Shown one piece after another: positions 52,378-64,000 of a stretch of 64,000 nt of DNA. The position numbers were made by a program, and so were the translations under genes. Within the stretch, counting starts at the first letter, position 1, and every line of letters begins with the position of its first letter. The notes beneath the pieces are model-generated. The model was not told the DNA's origin. It was given only the letters and a program-made list of their open reading frames with translations, and made no database searches. Origin of the DNA: Rotaria sordida (Eukaryota > Rotifera > Eurotatoria > Philodinida > Philodinidae); assembly GCA_905250125.1 (NCBI GenBank), contig CAJNOL010000515.1, forward strand, positions 1 through 64,000. Direction: 5' to 3'.

Positions 52378-54561
52378 ATATTGTATTAGACAGTTCGTAG
52401 TGAAATATTTATTTCACAATGAATAGCACGAGCAGATCATATGCCTTTATTCTAAAAATACAAAAATGATTTTAATTTAATCTATTGATTATTCAAATAT
52501 GCATGTCATTGCAATGTAATTGATCAGTGATCAAATACATCCGAGTGTATGTTGTTAAATAAAAAGTATCTGATGTATATAAACATATGTTTCGATGAGA
52601 CTTATTTGTTATAAATATCGATAATTTGATGATGTGATCAACGATAAATGATAATTTGTTTTGTTTCTTCATCACATAATGGTAATAAGAAAAAAAAAAT
52701 TTGATTTATTTCTCGAGTATCAGCGATGATATTGCAAGTTATCATAAACGAATAAATTTTGTTTATCATTCAAAAGAGTTTTAAAACATTGATCTACTCT
52801 CAGATTAAACGTCATACTGATTTAGATATCACATTCCTTCTTTTTTCTCAATCCCACTTATTTTAATTAAGCACATCCATCATGATGAAGATTAGTTTTA
52901 CAGTAAATGTTGTCTTATTATATACTTGAAAAACGATTAATATTTTCTTTTAATATTGATTACTTAAGCAGCGAGGTAATGAGAGACGGGTCATACTTCA
53001 TTGATTCATAGGTTTATCGCTACACTAGCATGCCTTTCACAAAAAGAGACAAATTTGGTTTTGAAATAAATACAGAAAAAAAAATGAATATACATTCAGA
53101 GACGAAATACTATAATTAACTTCATATTTGCATTGGTCATATAACAAGGTACACGACATACCTCAAGCGTATACATATTGTCATTTCTTCTTAATATGTA
53201 ATATTTTTTTACTATCATATATGTAGTTATAGGTTATTAGATAATAATAAAAAACTATTAAAAATCGAATTGTCAGCAATAATTAATAAACTTTCGTAGT
53301 TATTTGAATGATAGTCACCTACTTTTTTTTTTTAATAGCAATTCATTTCTTTCTAGCAAAAGGTAGCACAGTTTAAAAATATGCACATCAATAAAAAATA
53401 GAAAACATCAAGATATTACTGATTCAGTCTAGATGAAAACGGCTCAAATTGTACAATGACTATTTTAAAAGTTCAAAATAAAATTAGGGTCGACGCTGAG
53501 CAGTTGAGAAAAAAACAATTCAATTATGATAAATTTATATTAGTCATTTATTGACATACTACAATGCTAATAATAATGGTATTTTCTTTCATTTGGCAAA
53601 TCAGATTCATGAATGAACTCATGCAAATTTTTTCTATACGCTTAGAAATGATTTTTTTTTCGTTGATATACTCTTGAACAAGTGTAGGATTAAAAGAAAA
53701 TACGAATGACAATGATTTCGACCACTTTCTTCTTTCTTTTGAGAAAATCAATTCTTTAATCTTTTTTTTTTCCATTCATTTCATAGTTGAAAACAAAGGA
53801 TATTTTTTTGATATTTCGTCGATATTCTGCAGTTGAGACAACACGATTATGTGATCGATTCTTTTCTTATGCATACAACCTGCGATTTTTATATCACCAT
53901 TGAATAGACAATGCACTCGATATGTATCCTTGTCCAATGTTAATAAAGAAAAGATCGTACAATACATAACTTCTTATCCTATTAAGATCTTCCACGTCCC
54001 CTTATGGAACTTCTTAAACGAAAAAATGAAACATTCGAAATGTTTTTTTACTACTTAGTTCATCTATACCATTTCGATGACTCATGCTACACAATTTCAC
54101 TTCCGTATTATCAAAAATGTATTTACTCATCTAAAATCCCCTGCGAAAATTTCCCTTTTACTAAATGTATCAAAAAGTACTGTAAAAGTATGTATTTATT
54201 TATTTTTTGTATTTAAAAAAAAAATATAAGTTTATTGAATAATGATGAGAAAAAGCAAAAACTAATATAATTATTTATTAATGCATGAAATAAGAAACAA
54301 AAAGAAAAATAAGCTTGGTTAATTATAATTACATGAATGTGTACGTATATGAAATCTTAGTGTTGCTTATGTTTTCTTACGTACACGTATATAAGAAAAA
54401 CAAAAAGTCTAACTACATACATATATAGTGTAAAAATTAGTATTCGTCATAATAAATTTTTTTAGTTTATCTAGATTAGTAGGAATTAGTAATAGTATTT
54501 TTCATGAAAAGTTTGTTCAGTTTAAATATTGAAATTATTCATTTTAACCAGGTGGCAGCAT
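52378..54561. other. AT-rich flank of the triplicated segment
   Basis: Contains sequence homologous to 59200-59900 (52440-52990) and to 49690-50290 (53230-53790). ORF-like frames here, including 53548-53967 on the minus strand, are short and not preserved between the copies. No gene called. Confidence 0.45.
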
Positions 54562-55476
54562 TTAAGTAGTAGTTGAAGATGTAGTTGTTGTAGTACTTGT
54601 TGTTGTTGTAGGTATAGAAGATAGACCACCAAAACCTAAGATATGAAAAATACAATCTCAATGGAAATGCATAGAAACAATAATCTGATGACTTTACTAG
54701 TATATCGTATGCTTTCTATAGTAAAAGTTACAGCACGAGTACCATAATAATTGAATGTTGCACCAAATCTCAAGCCAATTAATTTACTTAAAAATGTTCG
54801 TAAACGACAAAGTGCACAGGAAGCGTATACAATGTCGGCTACCATATATAATTTCGAATTTCCAGTCTGACGACGAAAACGACTCATTAGTCTTTGAAAA
54901 TAATCAAACAAAATTAATTTGTCGAAGTTATTTATTTCTATGCCTACTGAGATCGTCGACGTCTACTTGATGATATTGCAAATGTGCATGAAGATGGATT
55001 TATTGCAACCGCTGGAAGACCTAATGAAATAGCCATCTGAAAAAAAAAATAAGCATTGATTATAATTAATTTGTTTATCTCACCTGACGTGCTATTGTAC
55101 TACATGCAGAATATGATGTTATACCATATGGTGGAATATATTGTTCTGGTCTTAATGTAATATATCTTGTTGCAGTTGAAGGAAGATCTTGAATCGAAAA
55201 TTATTCATTATCGTTTGTCTTTTTGTTTTGTCAAATATCTTCCTACTTACTTGGTATATCTTTCCTAGGTAAATAGACCGGAATGAGAGCTAAGATGATT
55301 GTTCCAGCAATTATGAGAAGTATTACACCAAGACAACAAATGGTTGTTATTGGTGCACCAATTATACCTGCCCTATATACATGAATGCAGAATCAAATAT
55401 CAACAAAAGTAAAAAAAAACCAACACTTTATTTACTTTTCCGCGCCTTTATCAACAGACACTGGTGATGACAACAT
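54562..55476 (-). CDS. tandem paralogue 1: type II-like single-pass membrane protein with tetra-Arg motif
   Basis: Six exons (minus order): 55436-55476, 55251-55372, 55084-55187, 54948-55036, 54698-54891, 54562-54635; 624 nt, 207 aa, phases close. Layout: short N-terminus (MLSSPVSVDKGAEK), one hydrophobic segment at about 15-45 (TTICCLGVILLIIAGTIIL), a linker with YSACSTIARQ, then SSRRRRSQL at about 113-121. The C-terminal domain has two Cys in SCALCRLRTF and LIGLRFGATFNYYG. A Thr/Ser-rich tail ends it. RRRRS after a membrane anchor looks like a furin-type cleavage site, which would release the C-terminal domain; this is an inference. Membrane orientation is not proven. No family recognised. 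Its exon sizes match the paralogue at 57745-58649 almost exactly. Confidence 0.78.
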
Positions 55477-55479
55477 GTA

Positions 55480-56410
55480 TATGCTTGAAGTATGTCAACT
55501 ACCTGGTTTTACATCAGATGCGAATATGAAACTAATGATAGTATTTTACTGTTGGATATATATACTCGCTTTTGCTCGTCTTCTCTGTATTTATTTCAAA
55601 AAAAAAAAAAATTCGCTCCTGAAGTATTATTTTGTGAAAGCAAGGAAGCGTGACTAAAAAGGCAAGGAATCAATGAAGGAAAAGCTCTCTCATCATTTTA
55701 CTACTTAATTGATCAACATTAACAGAAGATATTAATCGTCCTCGAAATTAATATTCGGACAACATTTGCTTTAATGCTAGCCTTCATTAAAATAAGAGAC
55801 ATATGCAAAGTATGCAGGAAGAAAAAATTAGAAATTTGTTGATAGCTAGAAACTTTATCTATGAAGAAGTATACACTTATGTAAAGTATTGTATGCATTT
55901 TATTACGACAAAATGCAAAGTACACTCGAATTTGATCATTCTGACTGAACTGTTTTTCCATTTGATTGATAGATGAGTTACGAGTGTCATAATCTGTATA
56001 TCAGAACACTGCACAAAGATTTAATGAACCATTGCTCGTTGAAATATGGTCACGATTCTTTTTGCAGTGAGAACAAGTTTAATAAACAGTTCATGGTCGA
56101 TATAATATAATTAGGATGAAAAATGTTACTTGTCTGATGATGTTGATGCATTGCGATGGAGGCTAACTATAAAATAAATGTTGTCTGAATATAAATTTCG
56201 AGGACGATTAATATCTTTTACTAATGTTGATCAGTGAAGAAATAAAATTATGAGAGAGGTTTTTCTTCACCGATTCCGTAATTTATAGTCACGCTTCCCT
56301 GCCTTCACGAAATGATACTTCAGAAGCAAATTAGTTTTTTTTTGAAAAAAATATAGAGAAAACGAGCCGGAGACGAGCAAAAGCTTAAGCATATAAATGT
56401 TGTCAGTGGC
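55480..56410. repeat. inverted duplication of the 5' region of paralogue 1
   Basis: Sequence 55480-55770 reappears in reverse at about 56170-56410: GAAGATATTAATCGTCCTCG (55724 onwards) against CGAGGACGATTAATATCTTT (56203 onwards), and TGCTCGTCTTCTCTGTATTT against AGAGAAAACGAGCCGGAGAC. The spacer is about 400 bp. Beyond 56395 the plus strand keeps only a trace of the exon 1 sequence (GTTGTCAGTGGC), so any gene on that arm is lost. Confidence 0.65.
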
Positions 56411-56949
56411 TATAGACGATCCATGAGCGAAGCAATAGAGCACAATTATTTCTCCGAAAAAAAAATTTGGGAAATGTTATAAGAAATGATTAGCTTCTGA
56501 TTTACTACAGCTATGAATAAAGCTTTCACTGCACTTACACATACTCATGTCGCAATAGGTCAATAGAGACTATCGAGTTTATGTTTAGTTTATATTGAAC
56601 ATTATTTTGAACGTGATTTAGATACTATTATAAATGAATTTGTATTGAGAGTATGTGACTGGAGTGGAAGTATAAGAAAAAAAAAAACTTCACAAAACTC
56701 ATGTTCAAGCCTACTACATCGACATACCAAATAAAGCAAAATTTATTAATGATACTATATTGATGCACATAGAGTAAATTCTCATAATTGATTACTGTGG
56801 AGGTCAACAATGATGAAGTTTCGAATTTTCAAACATAGGATACTGATTTTCGGAAGGAAATTGGTGCAATTTTGTATTTTATTTATACGCATGAATTCAA
56901 GTATTTATATTGACTAGTTTTGGAAATTTGCTGTTTGTATATCAATATA

Positions 56950-57399
56950 CAGTAAAATCTCCCTATGTGGACACCTCATGGTTCCTTCCTCCGAGCGGTT
57001 TTTGTTGAAAATGAACCTCTTGAGTGTGGACACTTGATTAAGTACATGATACTTTTTTGATTCGGTCAAAGGTGTACATGTATAGACGTCTTGATTTGAT
57101 TGATATAACGAGTAAAACAATCGATAATGAATAGAGTAGACGAGATAGATATAAAACATCGACTCTAACTTTTCTGTCTCCAATGAATGAAACGATCTGT
57201 TTGTTGAAATTGTCAATACTGATGCCATCGAAGATACGAAAGTGTCTAAACAATGTTCAATAACTGACCGTTTTCAAAAATGTATTGATTAAATTCAAAC
57301 ACGTTTCAATAAACAGTCTCAGCACGTCTTTCTTTGCAAAATAATATCGAGAAAGAGGGTATTAATTTCTTAGGTGTCCACTATAAAGAGGTTATATTG
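56950..57399. mobile_element. Tc1/pogo-type MITE with TA target duplication
   Basis: Terminal inverted repeats of about 27 bp: CAGTAAAATCTCCCTATGTG then GACACC on the left, and on the right the complement of CAATATAACCTCTTTATAGT then GGACACC. TA dinucleotides flank both ends (56948-56949 and 57400-57401). The 450-bp interior encodes no intact transposase. The TIR style (CAGT..AACCTCTTTATA.GGACACC) is that of pogo/Tigger-like elements. It sits between the two intact tandem paralogues. Confidence 0.82.
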
Positions 57400-57744
57400 T
57401 AGTCGTAATCAATGAGTTTATCGAATAAGAATAAAAAAAGCAAAAATTAACATATTTATTAACGCATAAAATAAGAAATAAGGAAAAAGCGCTTGGTTAA
57501 TTATAATCACATGAATGTGTACGTATATGAAATCTTAGTATTGTTTTTGTTTTCTCGCGTACACATATATAAGAAAAACAAAAAGTCTAACTACATATAT
57601 ATGACATACATAGTATAAAAATTAGTATTCATCACAATAAATTTCGTTAATTTATCTAGATTAGTAGGAATTAGTAATAGTGTTTTTCATGAAAAGTTTG
57701 TTCAGTTTAAATATTGAAACTATTCGTTTTAACCAGGCTCAAAC

Positions 57745-58649
57745 TCAGCCAACGCTAGCAGTTCCAGTAGCGGTCGGTATAGCATCAGTAGATAGACCAC
57801 TAAAACCTATGATATGAAAAAACAAAATCTTATCAAATATGTATAGAAACAATAATCTCATAATATTACCCGTATTACTTATACTTTCTACAACGAAAGT
57901 TACCGCTCGAGCCCCATAAAAATCGAACGCTGCAGCGAATCTCAAGCCAATCAATCTATTTAAAAATGTTCGTAAATAACAACGTTGGCACCTATTGTAG
58001 TTTATCAGTGCTTCCATGTACAACTTTCCATTTCGCGCCTGACGACGAATATGACTCATTGATCTTTAAAAATAATAAAACAATATTAGTCTATTGAATT
58101 TATTTATTTCTATGCATACCGAGATCGTCGACGTCTACCCGATGATGGTACAGCAAATGTGCATGACAGTGGAGTCACTACATTCGAAGGAAGACCAGCT
58201 GCACTAGTCATCTGAGGAAAAAAAACAAGTGCATTGATCGTAATTAAATTTTTTGTCGTACCTGATTTGCTATTGTATTACATGCACTCCATGATGTTCT
58301 ACCATATGCTGGAACACCTTGTTCTGGTCTTAATACAATATATCTTCTTGCATTTGAAGGAAACTCTTCAATAAGAAAATTATTTTCATCCATATCATTA
58401 TCATTTATCTTTTCTTTTGTACTTACTTGATAAATTTCTTCTATGCAAATAGACTGGAATAAGAGATAAGACGATTGTTACAGCAAATAAAAAAAGTATT
58501 ATACCAATACAACAAAGGATACCTAATGGTAGAAAAGCTGTAGCTCCACTATATACATAAGAAAATTTTATCAATGAGAAAAAAACGTTAAAACATTTGA
58601 TTTACCTTCGAGCTCCTGTAAAAGTAGGCACTGGTGATGCTACCAACAT
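57745..58649 (-). CDS. tandem paralogue 2: type II-like single-pass membrane protein with tetra-Arg motif
   Basis: Six exons (minus order): 58606-58649, 58427-58548, 58262-58365, 58120-58211, 57870-58063, 57745-57806; 618 nt, 205 aa, phases close. It starts MLVASPVPTFTGAR, has a membrane segment ILCCIGIILFLFAVTIVLSL, the shared LRPEQGVPAYGRTSWSACN linker, SGRRRRSRS, then NRCQRCYLRTFLNRLIGLRF and FDFYGARAVTF. Against paralogue 1 the membrane and C-terminal core are well kept, while the last exon (Thr-rich in paralogue 1, TATGTASVG here) diverges. Introns 2-5 are short; the same intron positions show both came from one duplicated gene. Function unknown. Confidence 0.78.
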
Positions 58650-60297
58650 GTATGTGGATTACCTCCTTTTAGAGTTAATGTTAATATAAAACTGATGGTT
58701 GCATCGCTTTTTTTCTCCGTATTTAAAGTGTACAATCCGTTTCAGAAAGGCAAGCAAGCGTGACTGTAAACTAAGGAATCAATGGAGAAAAAATTATCTC
58801 ATAACATCACTGCTTAATTGATTAGTGTTATAAAAAAAAAATATAATAATCATCCGCTAAATGTATAAATAGTTAATGTTTATTTAACGATGGTCTTGAC
58901 TGCAATGAAATCGCATTATGAAAAGAAGAAGAAGAATACAGAAAGAAATTTTGACAAGGGCAATATCTGAATAAGTATGACCATGACGTATAGATAAGAA
59001 ACTTGATCTATAAGGAAATATACCCCTATGTAAAATGTTATGTACATTTTATCATAATTACAATAAACTGTACATTTTGAATTGAATTTTCACTACTAAA
59101 AGAACTAAGTAATCAACATGGACATAGAAAATTCAGATCGAATGCGTTCATTCGGTAGAAAACCTTTTCTATGCAGGATAACCATGATTTATTAATATAA
59201 GATTTTAATATAAACAAGATTTACTTTTCAAATAATTTAACCTATTCATTATTCAAATATCTATGTCGTTAGCAGATGACAGAATAAAATCAAAGTGAAT
59301 GTCATTAAAAAATTAAGCCTAGCTGATGCATAAGAAAATACACTTCGGTCCTTCTCATTGAGATTAACATCTCTAATATTATAAAGTAATCAAAAAACAA
59401 CGAATAATCATATTTTACACTCATTTATCTTTCTGCATCGGGAAAATGATAATCAATAAAAATTAAAAATCAAAATATCAATTTAATTTATCTCTCATGT
59501 ATCGGTGATGATATGCCCTCCCCCCTCAGATTATCAAAATGGAATAAAGTTTGTTTATTGTTGAAATAAATGTAATATTGTTCAAAAGATATTGTTTATG
59601 CCGTAAAGAAAAACCTGTACGTTGATGATAGACATATTCTTTCCATATTGTCTTAATTATGATGAAATGCTCACAATATTTTACATATGCACTTATTGAT
59701 GGATTAAGTTTTTACCTATAGGCCCTTGATATACTTGTTTAAGTATTGTCATTTTCAATGGATTTCTAATTTTAGTTTTCTCTATTCTTCTTGTTTTAAT
59801 TACACACATTTATGATGATGACAACTAGCTGTACAACCAACATTGTCATATAATATATATGGTCTTTTCTTAATGTTGATAAATTAAGAGATACTTTATA
59901 CTTCATAAATTCGAACGTTTACAGTGATGCTTTTCTGCTTGTCCCAAAAAGATACTCCAAATACATACGCATATTCTTATCATCAGTGACGATGTGCGGT
60001 ACATGTGTATCATACGATCTCGTTTATTTTTTGAATTCACTACAGATAGAAGGTGTCTATCAGTCTTCTCTATTTTATATTGTTTTTAACAATTTTATGA
60101 TTAGTTTCTATTTGAAGTAAAATTTCTTATTATTTAACCAAAAACAAAAACAGAAAATTCACTACAAGAATACAGCTATGAATAAATCTATTGTGAATAC
60201 AAATGAAACAATTACATTAGGTATTAGAACCGTTAACCTCTTGGATACCGACAAGTCTTTCGTTCATTACGATCTTCTAGAAAAATCGAAAAATCAT
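58650..60297. other. 5' flank of paralogue 2 and end of the triplicated segment
   Basis: 58650-59000 resembles 55470-55770 (promoter side). 59200-59900 resembles 52440-52990. No coding region seen. Confidence 0.45.
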
Positions 60298-60312
60298 TCT
60301 CTCTCTCTCTCT
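60298..60312. repeat. (CT)n microsatellite
   Basis: Uninterrupted CT dinucleotides. Confidence 0.85.
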
Positions 60313-60767
60313 AGTGTTCTATCTTTGTGAATCAACTGTATACATGTATATTTTATCGTATATGAAGCGTGGATTGATACAACTGTATTAATGAACATTT
60401 CATTTCACAACTGTGTATCAATATGATAGAACGAAAAAAATTCTTACGTTCAGCTTGTCTTCAATCTGAAGACAGCTGTACTCAAAAGGTTAAATCATCA
60501 GATAGATACAAAAATCCTCAAATCTATGTCGAGAAGTTCTCATTTTTTTCATCCTTGAGATGAAGGGTATGGATGTGAGTGTGTAGTCGTCTATCAGTAG
60601 ATTGACTCTAGCTCCTTCAAAGTCCTATGAAAACAAGATTTACTACATACCATTCGACGCGCCTCAAAAAGCTCTACAATATAGTGTATTCAGTTTTTCA
60701 TTTTTCAATAGATCTCCTTATCTGAAAAGCTTCTTTAAAAGTCGTGGTCAGAACTTTTGGTATGCCA

Positions 60768-60907
60768 TAAGTACTATCAAGTTCTATTGCATACCGTTGA
60801 GATATCAATAGAGAGTGCCACCTTCACCGCACCCATCGCAGAATACATCGAAGGTGGCGTCCTCTATTCATATCTCAAAGGTACGCAATGAAGCTTGATA
60901 GTACTTG
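60768..60907. repeat. imperfect palindrome, 58-bp arms
   Basis: Arm 60768-60825 (AAGTACTATCAAGTTCTATT ... AGTGCCACCTTC) is the near reverse complement of 60850-60907 (GAAGGTGGCGTCCTCTATTC ... AGCTTGATAGTACTTG). The loop is 24 nt. A strong hairpin would form in single-stranded DNA or RNA. Upstream 60630-60690 resembles the foldback element at 31060-31110, so this is probably the tip of a related decayed element. Confidence 0.75.
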
Positions 60908-61740
60908 CACCATTCGATAGAGAAAGTCTTCCTCTAGAAATCTAACCATATTCTGTTCTGGGATGAAAAATTGCTACGAAACTTATAGTTACCTTTACAT
61001 GTGTCTATTCAGCAGAGATCCTTGTAGGAGCTAATGTTTCAGCAAAATCGTGTTTTTGAGTTTGGTCTTGAAACTACCTTCATTTAAAAGTGTCACTCTC
61101 AGTAGCATGCATACAGATTTTCAGAGTTTATAAACTTCGTATCTCGAAGATATAAAGTCGACAAATTTTGAAACGCATCATACAAGCTACTGTATACGAA
61201 ATCTTTGTATGTTGGGTAGTTTGAAAACCAAATTCAAAAAAACATGATTTTCTAGAAAATCTGAAGTCGTACAGAAGTCTCTGGCTAATAAATATATTAA
61301 CATCTATTGAGGTTCTCTCGTTAGCACAAAATATCACAACTCGGGAAGAAAGCAATACGAATTAGTCTATTTACGCCGAGTGAATTGATAATTGAAAAAT
61401 GAGTCTAGATCAAATATGATTGGCTCTATATATAATATTTTATTATACTGATCGACCAGGTAATAGGTTTAATCAATCTTATAAAAAATTGATCGTGATT
61501 GCATTCAGCCTATAATTGTGAATGCTTCGAGTCAAGTCATTAAACAAATCTATTTCATTATTGTAAAAAACAAATATTTGATTTTTCTAAATATATTTGT
61601 ATAAGAATATCTTTATTTCTTTAACGGATAAACTTAATATTGAATCATATTTTCGAGCATGCTCAGAAAACTATCTAACAAACAGATTTGTTTTTTTTTA
61701 CAAAAAAAAAATATATATATAATCAAAAATATCGATTTCT
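60908..61740. other. non-coding, 3' side of the polymerase gene
   Basis: Contains repeat-like stretches (TTTGGTCTTGAAACTACC near 61060 and TTTGAAAACCAAATTC near 61222) that may be an inverted pair. No gene. Confidence 0.4.
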
Positions 61741-62654
61741 TTATACAACGGATATCATTGATTCCCAATTATCACCCGATTTAATTTGTACTGGTAATAA
61801 TAAATTAATATGATCATTTTTTTCCATTGCATGATGAATTATATTAATAATTTCATTTGTACGTAAACTTATTTCAATTTCAAATATTAATTCATCATGA
61901 ATTTGTAAAACAAGACAAACTGGTCGAATAGGTGTTGGACGAACTAAATATTATATTATTTTTTGTATCAGAAAAAAAAATTCTGTCTTTTTTTTGTTTT
62001 TACTTTTTAAATCAAAAGGAAACATTCGATCTAATGTTTGATTAATACGTTCCATAGCCACTTTCATTATATCACAGGCAGATGCTTGAATAATAAAATT
62101 TATTGCTTGTCGTTCCATCTTTTCAAAGAAAAAAAAAATTTTTGTTTTATTAAAAAAACTCAATTTGAATTACTCGAGCTTTTATTATTTCGTTCGATGT
62201 CATATGATTTAAATCAAAATATAATGGACGTCCATAAATACTTTGTACATAACCAAGTTCTAAAACATGTCGTTTAATATCGTCAAGATATTGAGTCATT
62301 ATTGGAAATGTTTTATAAAAATTTTCAATGAATTCTTCTGCTTCATTAATATTCATTTGTGTTTCACGTGCAAATGTTTCTTTTGACATTCCATAGAGAA
62401 TACCATAACAAATCTAGAAATTAATTGAAAAGATTTTTAAGAAAAACTAGTAATAAAAAATTTTTATACTTGTTTAGCATTTTGACGTTGTTCACGTGTT
62501 ATTTCATGTTCTGGTTTTTTTAAAAGATCACTAGCAAGTGATATGAAAAAATCAGTATTATTTATTAAACGTGTTTTTAATTTTTCATCATTAGAAAGAT
62601 GTGCAAGAATACGTAATTCCAATTGAGAATAATCAAAAGATACGAGTTGAAAAC
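61741..62654 (-). CDS. family A DNA polymerase, C-terminal part (POLN/POLQ-like), 5' end not in window
   Basis: Four exons (minus order): 62470-62654, 62174-62413, 62004-62118, 61741-61943, phases close to a TAA. They encode the palm/fingers/C-terminus. Motif A: SFDYSQLELRILAHLS (metal-binding Asp). O-helix/motif B: REQRQNAKQ then ICYGILYGM (Arg, Lys, Tyr-Gly). MERQAINFIIQASACDIMK follows, where homologues have AERQA.N..VQG.AAD. Motif C: LQIHDELIFE. The catalytic residues are present, so the enzyme is probably active in repair or translesion synthesis, as for Pol nu and Pol theta; mitochondrial Pol gamma is less likely. The missing upstream exons hold the rest of the polymerase domain. POLN versus POLQ cannot be decided, as the helicase part would lie outside. 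Confidence 0.88.
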
Positions 62655-64000
62655 CTAGAAAGAAATTGTATTTGATAAAACAATGGGAATCATTTATAAA
62701 AAGAATGAAGATCGTTAATGTTCTGACCCTAATGAGATCACCTTTAACGTTAGCTTTCGATTTTAAAATTTACACAAATAAATTTCTCAATAGTACTAAT
62801 ATGTTTCGAAAATGTCAGATTTCCCAATATCTTCTATTCTGATATATAAAAACAAAATTTGGTTTCTTGCTTAACAAAATTTTCAATCTCATATAAAATA
62901 TAACATTTTCATAATGAATTAATCTCATTGAGAATGCTATAGATGGATAGATTGAAATCGAAAGGCTAATTTTGAAGGTGATCTTATGAGAATCAGAACA
63001 TTGTGTTGAATAAAAATTACTAAAATGGTCATAATTCAAAACGGAAATGCTTTGGGTACAAATACTTTTTAGCTTTCTCTAGTCTCAATAGGATTTATCT
63101 AATGATATAAGACTCAATTCAAAAGTGATTTGTTCTTAGGTGAGATTTCTTCGTCAGCCGCATATCTCTCCTTGTTGATCCGCTCCGAGTTTTAGCTAAT
63201 AAGAAGAATTAACAACGCTCTTAATTATAGTAAAAAATTCTTCAAGGTTTCTACACATGGGTGATATTCCAGTCAACCGCTGAAAATATACGTATGAGAG
63301 AAATTGATTTACGCAATTTCAGACGAAAAATTTGTTTTGAAATAGGTCTTATAGTCTTTTGATTATTTTGAAAAATTCCAGCTAAACAAATACTTGTTTC
63401 TCTCTATATAAGTATGGTCGAAGAATAGTCGATTCTTCAAATCATTCAATATCAAGACAATCATAAATTCTATTTATGATAAAATTCCATGATGCGATTT
63501 TTTTTTTCTAATGAGGATATCTCGCTAACTGATAAATAGATTTGAAGTGGAGAATATTGGCATTATATAGATCCAAATAAGCTACGAATACTCTGGAAAG
63601 AGTTCATTTCCTTAGCTTACTGCTGCTCAGATACTGCAATCTTAGTCCTCCTGAGGAACACCCGGAAAACTGATTTTCGAATTTCGACTTGAAACTTTGT
63701 ATAGAGATAGGCCTGAATAAGAATAGTTTCAAGTCTTTTGATTTGCTTCTATCTTTAAATAAGAATATAAATTCTACTGATTTATATGAGCTATTTGTAA
63801 GAGACAAGTTATATATTAGTATAGTAACAGCAACAAGATCTGAAACATTCACAATATAAACCATTCTCGTTAATATCTGTCTGTGTGCAACGTTTCAAAT
63901 CGAAAAATTAGCTTTTCTGGTATTCTTTCTAAGTAGAGCCACGATATTCATTAAAAAATCTGTTAGCAAAACCCTTGGTAAGCACGTACCGATCTTGAAT
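62655..64000 (-). other. large intron or upstream region of the polymerase gene
   Basis: No further polymerase exon found. The acceptor at 62655-62656 opens an intron that runs at least far into this stretch. It contains a dispersed family B repeat at 63530-63750 (TTCGAATTTCGACTTGAAAC), related to 21170-21430. Confidence 0.5.

Larger units (their letters stand above)
49600..60000. repeat. segmental triplication around a membrane protein family
   Basis: Three diverged units can be traced. The 3' flank 54225-54560 is almost the same as 57425-57743 (shared ATGAATGTGTACGTATATGA, AAAAACAAAAAGTCTAACTA). 49690-50290 resembles 53230-53790. 52440-52990 resembles 59200-59900. The gene bodies are the pseudogene at 50690-50880 and the intact genes at 54562-55476 and 57745-58649. 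Transposons inserted later break the collinearity. Confidence 0.7.

Overview
This is an AT-rich nuclear window from an animal. Genes are split by many short GT-AG introns, often 50-70 bp, and use the standard code. It holds clear metazoan orthologues (an R3HDM-type protein, eIF2-beta, a family A DNA polymerase, an alpha-1,4-glycosyltransferase-like protein). The intron style, AT bias, many non-autonomous DNA transposons and degenerate TGTGGG-like repeats suggest a bdelloid rotifer, but that is an inference and not proven here. No prokaryotic operons, rRNA, tRNA or CRISPR arrays were recognised.

Layout. 1-5.5 kb: sparse, with a small two-exon gene (522-871), a decayed mariner-type transposase (about 3338-3660, minus) and two G-rich/C-rich mirror-arranged minisatellites. 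5.5-29.3 kb: one giant plus-strand gene that I could splice in frame through 38 exons (12,213 coding nt, 4,070 aa). Its middle third is a long array of degenerate 24-30-residue helical-looking repeats; I do not recognise the family. Several of its introns carry transposon-like repeats. 29.9-31.0 kb: a long foldback element. 31.9-32.5 kb (minus): a small single-pass membrane protein with PPSY and LPSY motifs. 33.6-36.8 kb (minus): an R3H-SUZ RNA-binding protein, head to head with eIF2-beta at 37.8-39.5 kb (plus). 41.1-43.8 kb (minus): a GT32-like glycosyltransferase whose intron carries a nested inverted-repeat element. 43.9-44.5 kb: another foldback element. 44.5-48.3 kb: AT-rich, almost empty. 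48.4 kb: a small ORF behind a TATA box.

49.6-60 kb is a locally triplicated segment. It contains two intact minus-strand paralogues (54562-55476 and 57745-58649) that encode about 206-aa single-pass membrane proteins with a tetra-arginine motif, and a broken third copy (about 50690-50880). It is interleaved with a Tc1 relic, a hAT-type element with an 8-bp target duplication (51620-52377) and a pogo/Tc1-type MITE flanked by TA (56950-57399). The right edge (61741-62654, minus) is the 3' part of a POLN/POLQ-like family A polymerase whose 5' exons lie outside the window or in unread sequence.

The genes do not form a pathway: translation initiation (eIF2-beta), post-transcriptional control (R3H-SUZ), glycan synthesis, DNA repair polymerase, and lineage-specific membrane or cytoskeletal proteins. 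The strongest candidates for something undescribed are the giant repeat protein and the tandem type II membrane protein family.
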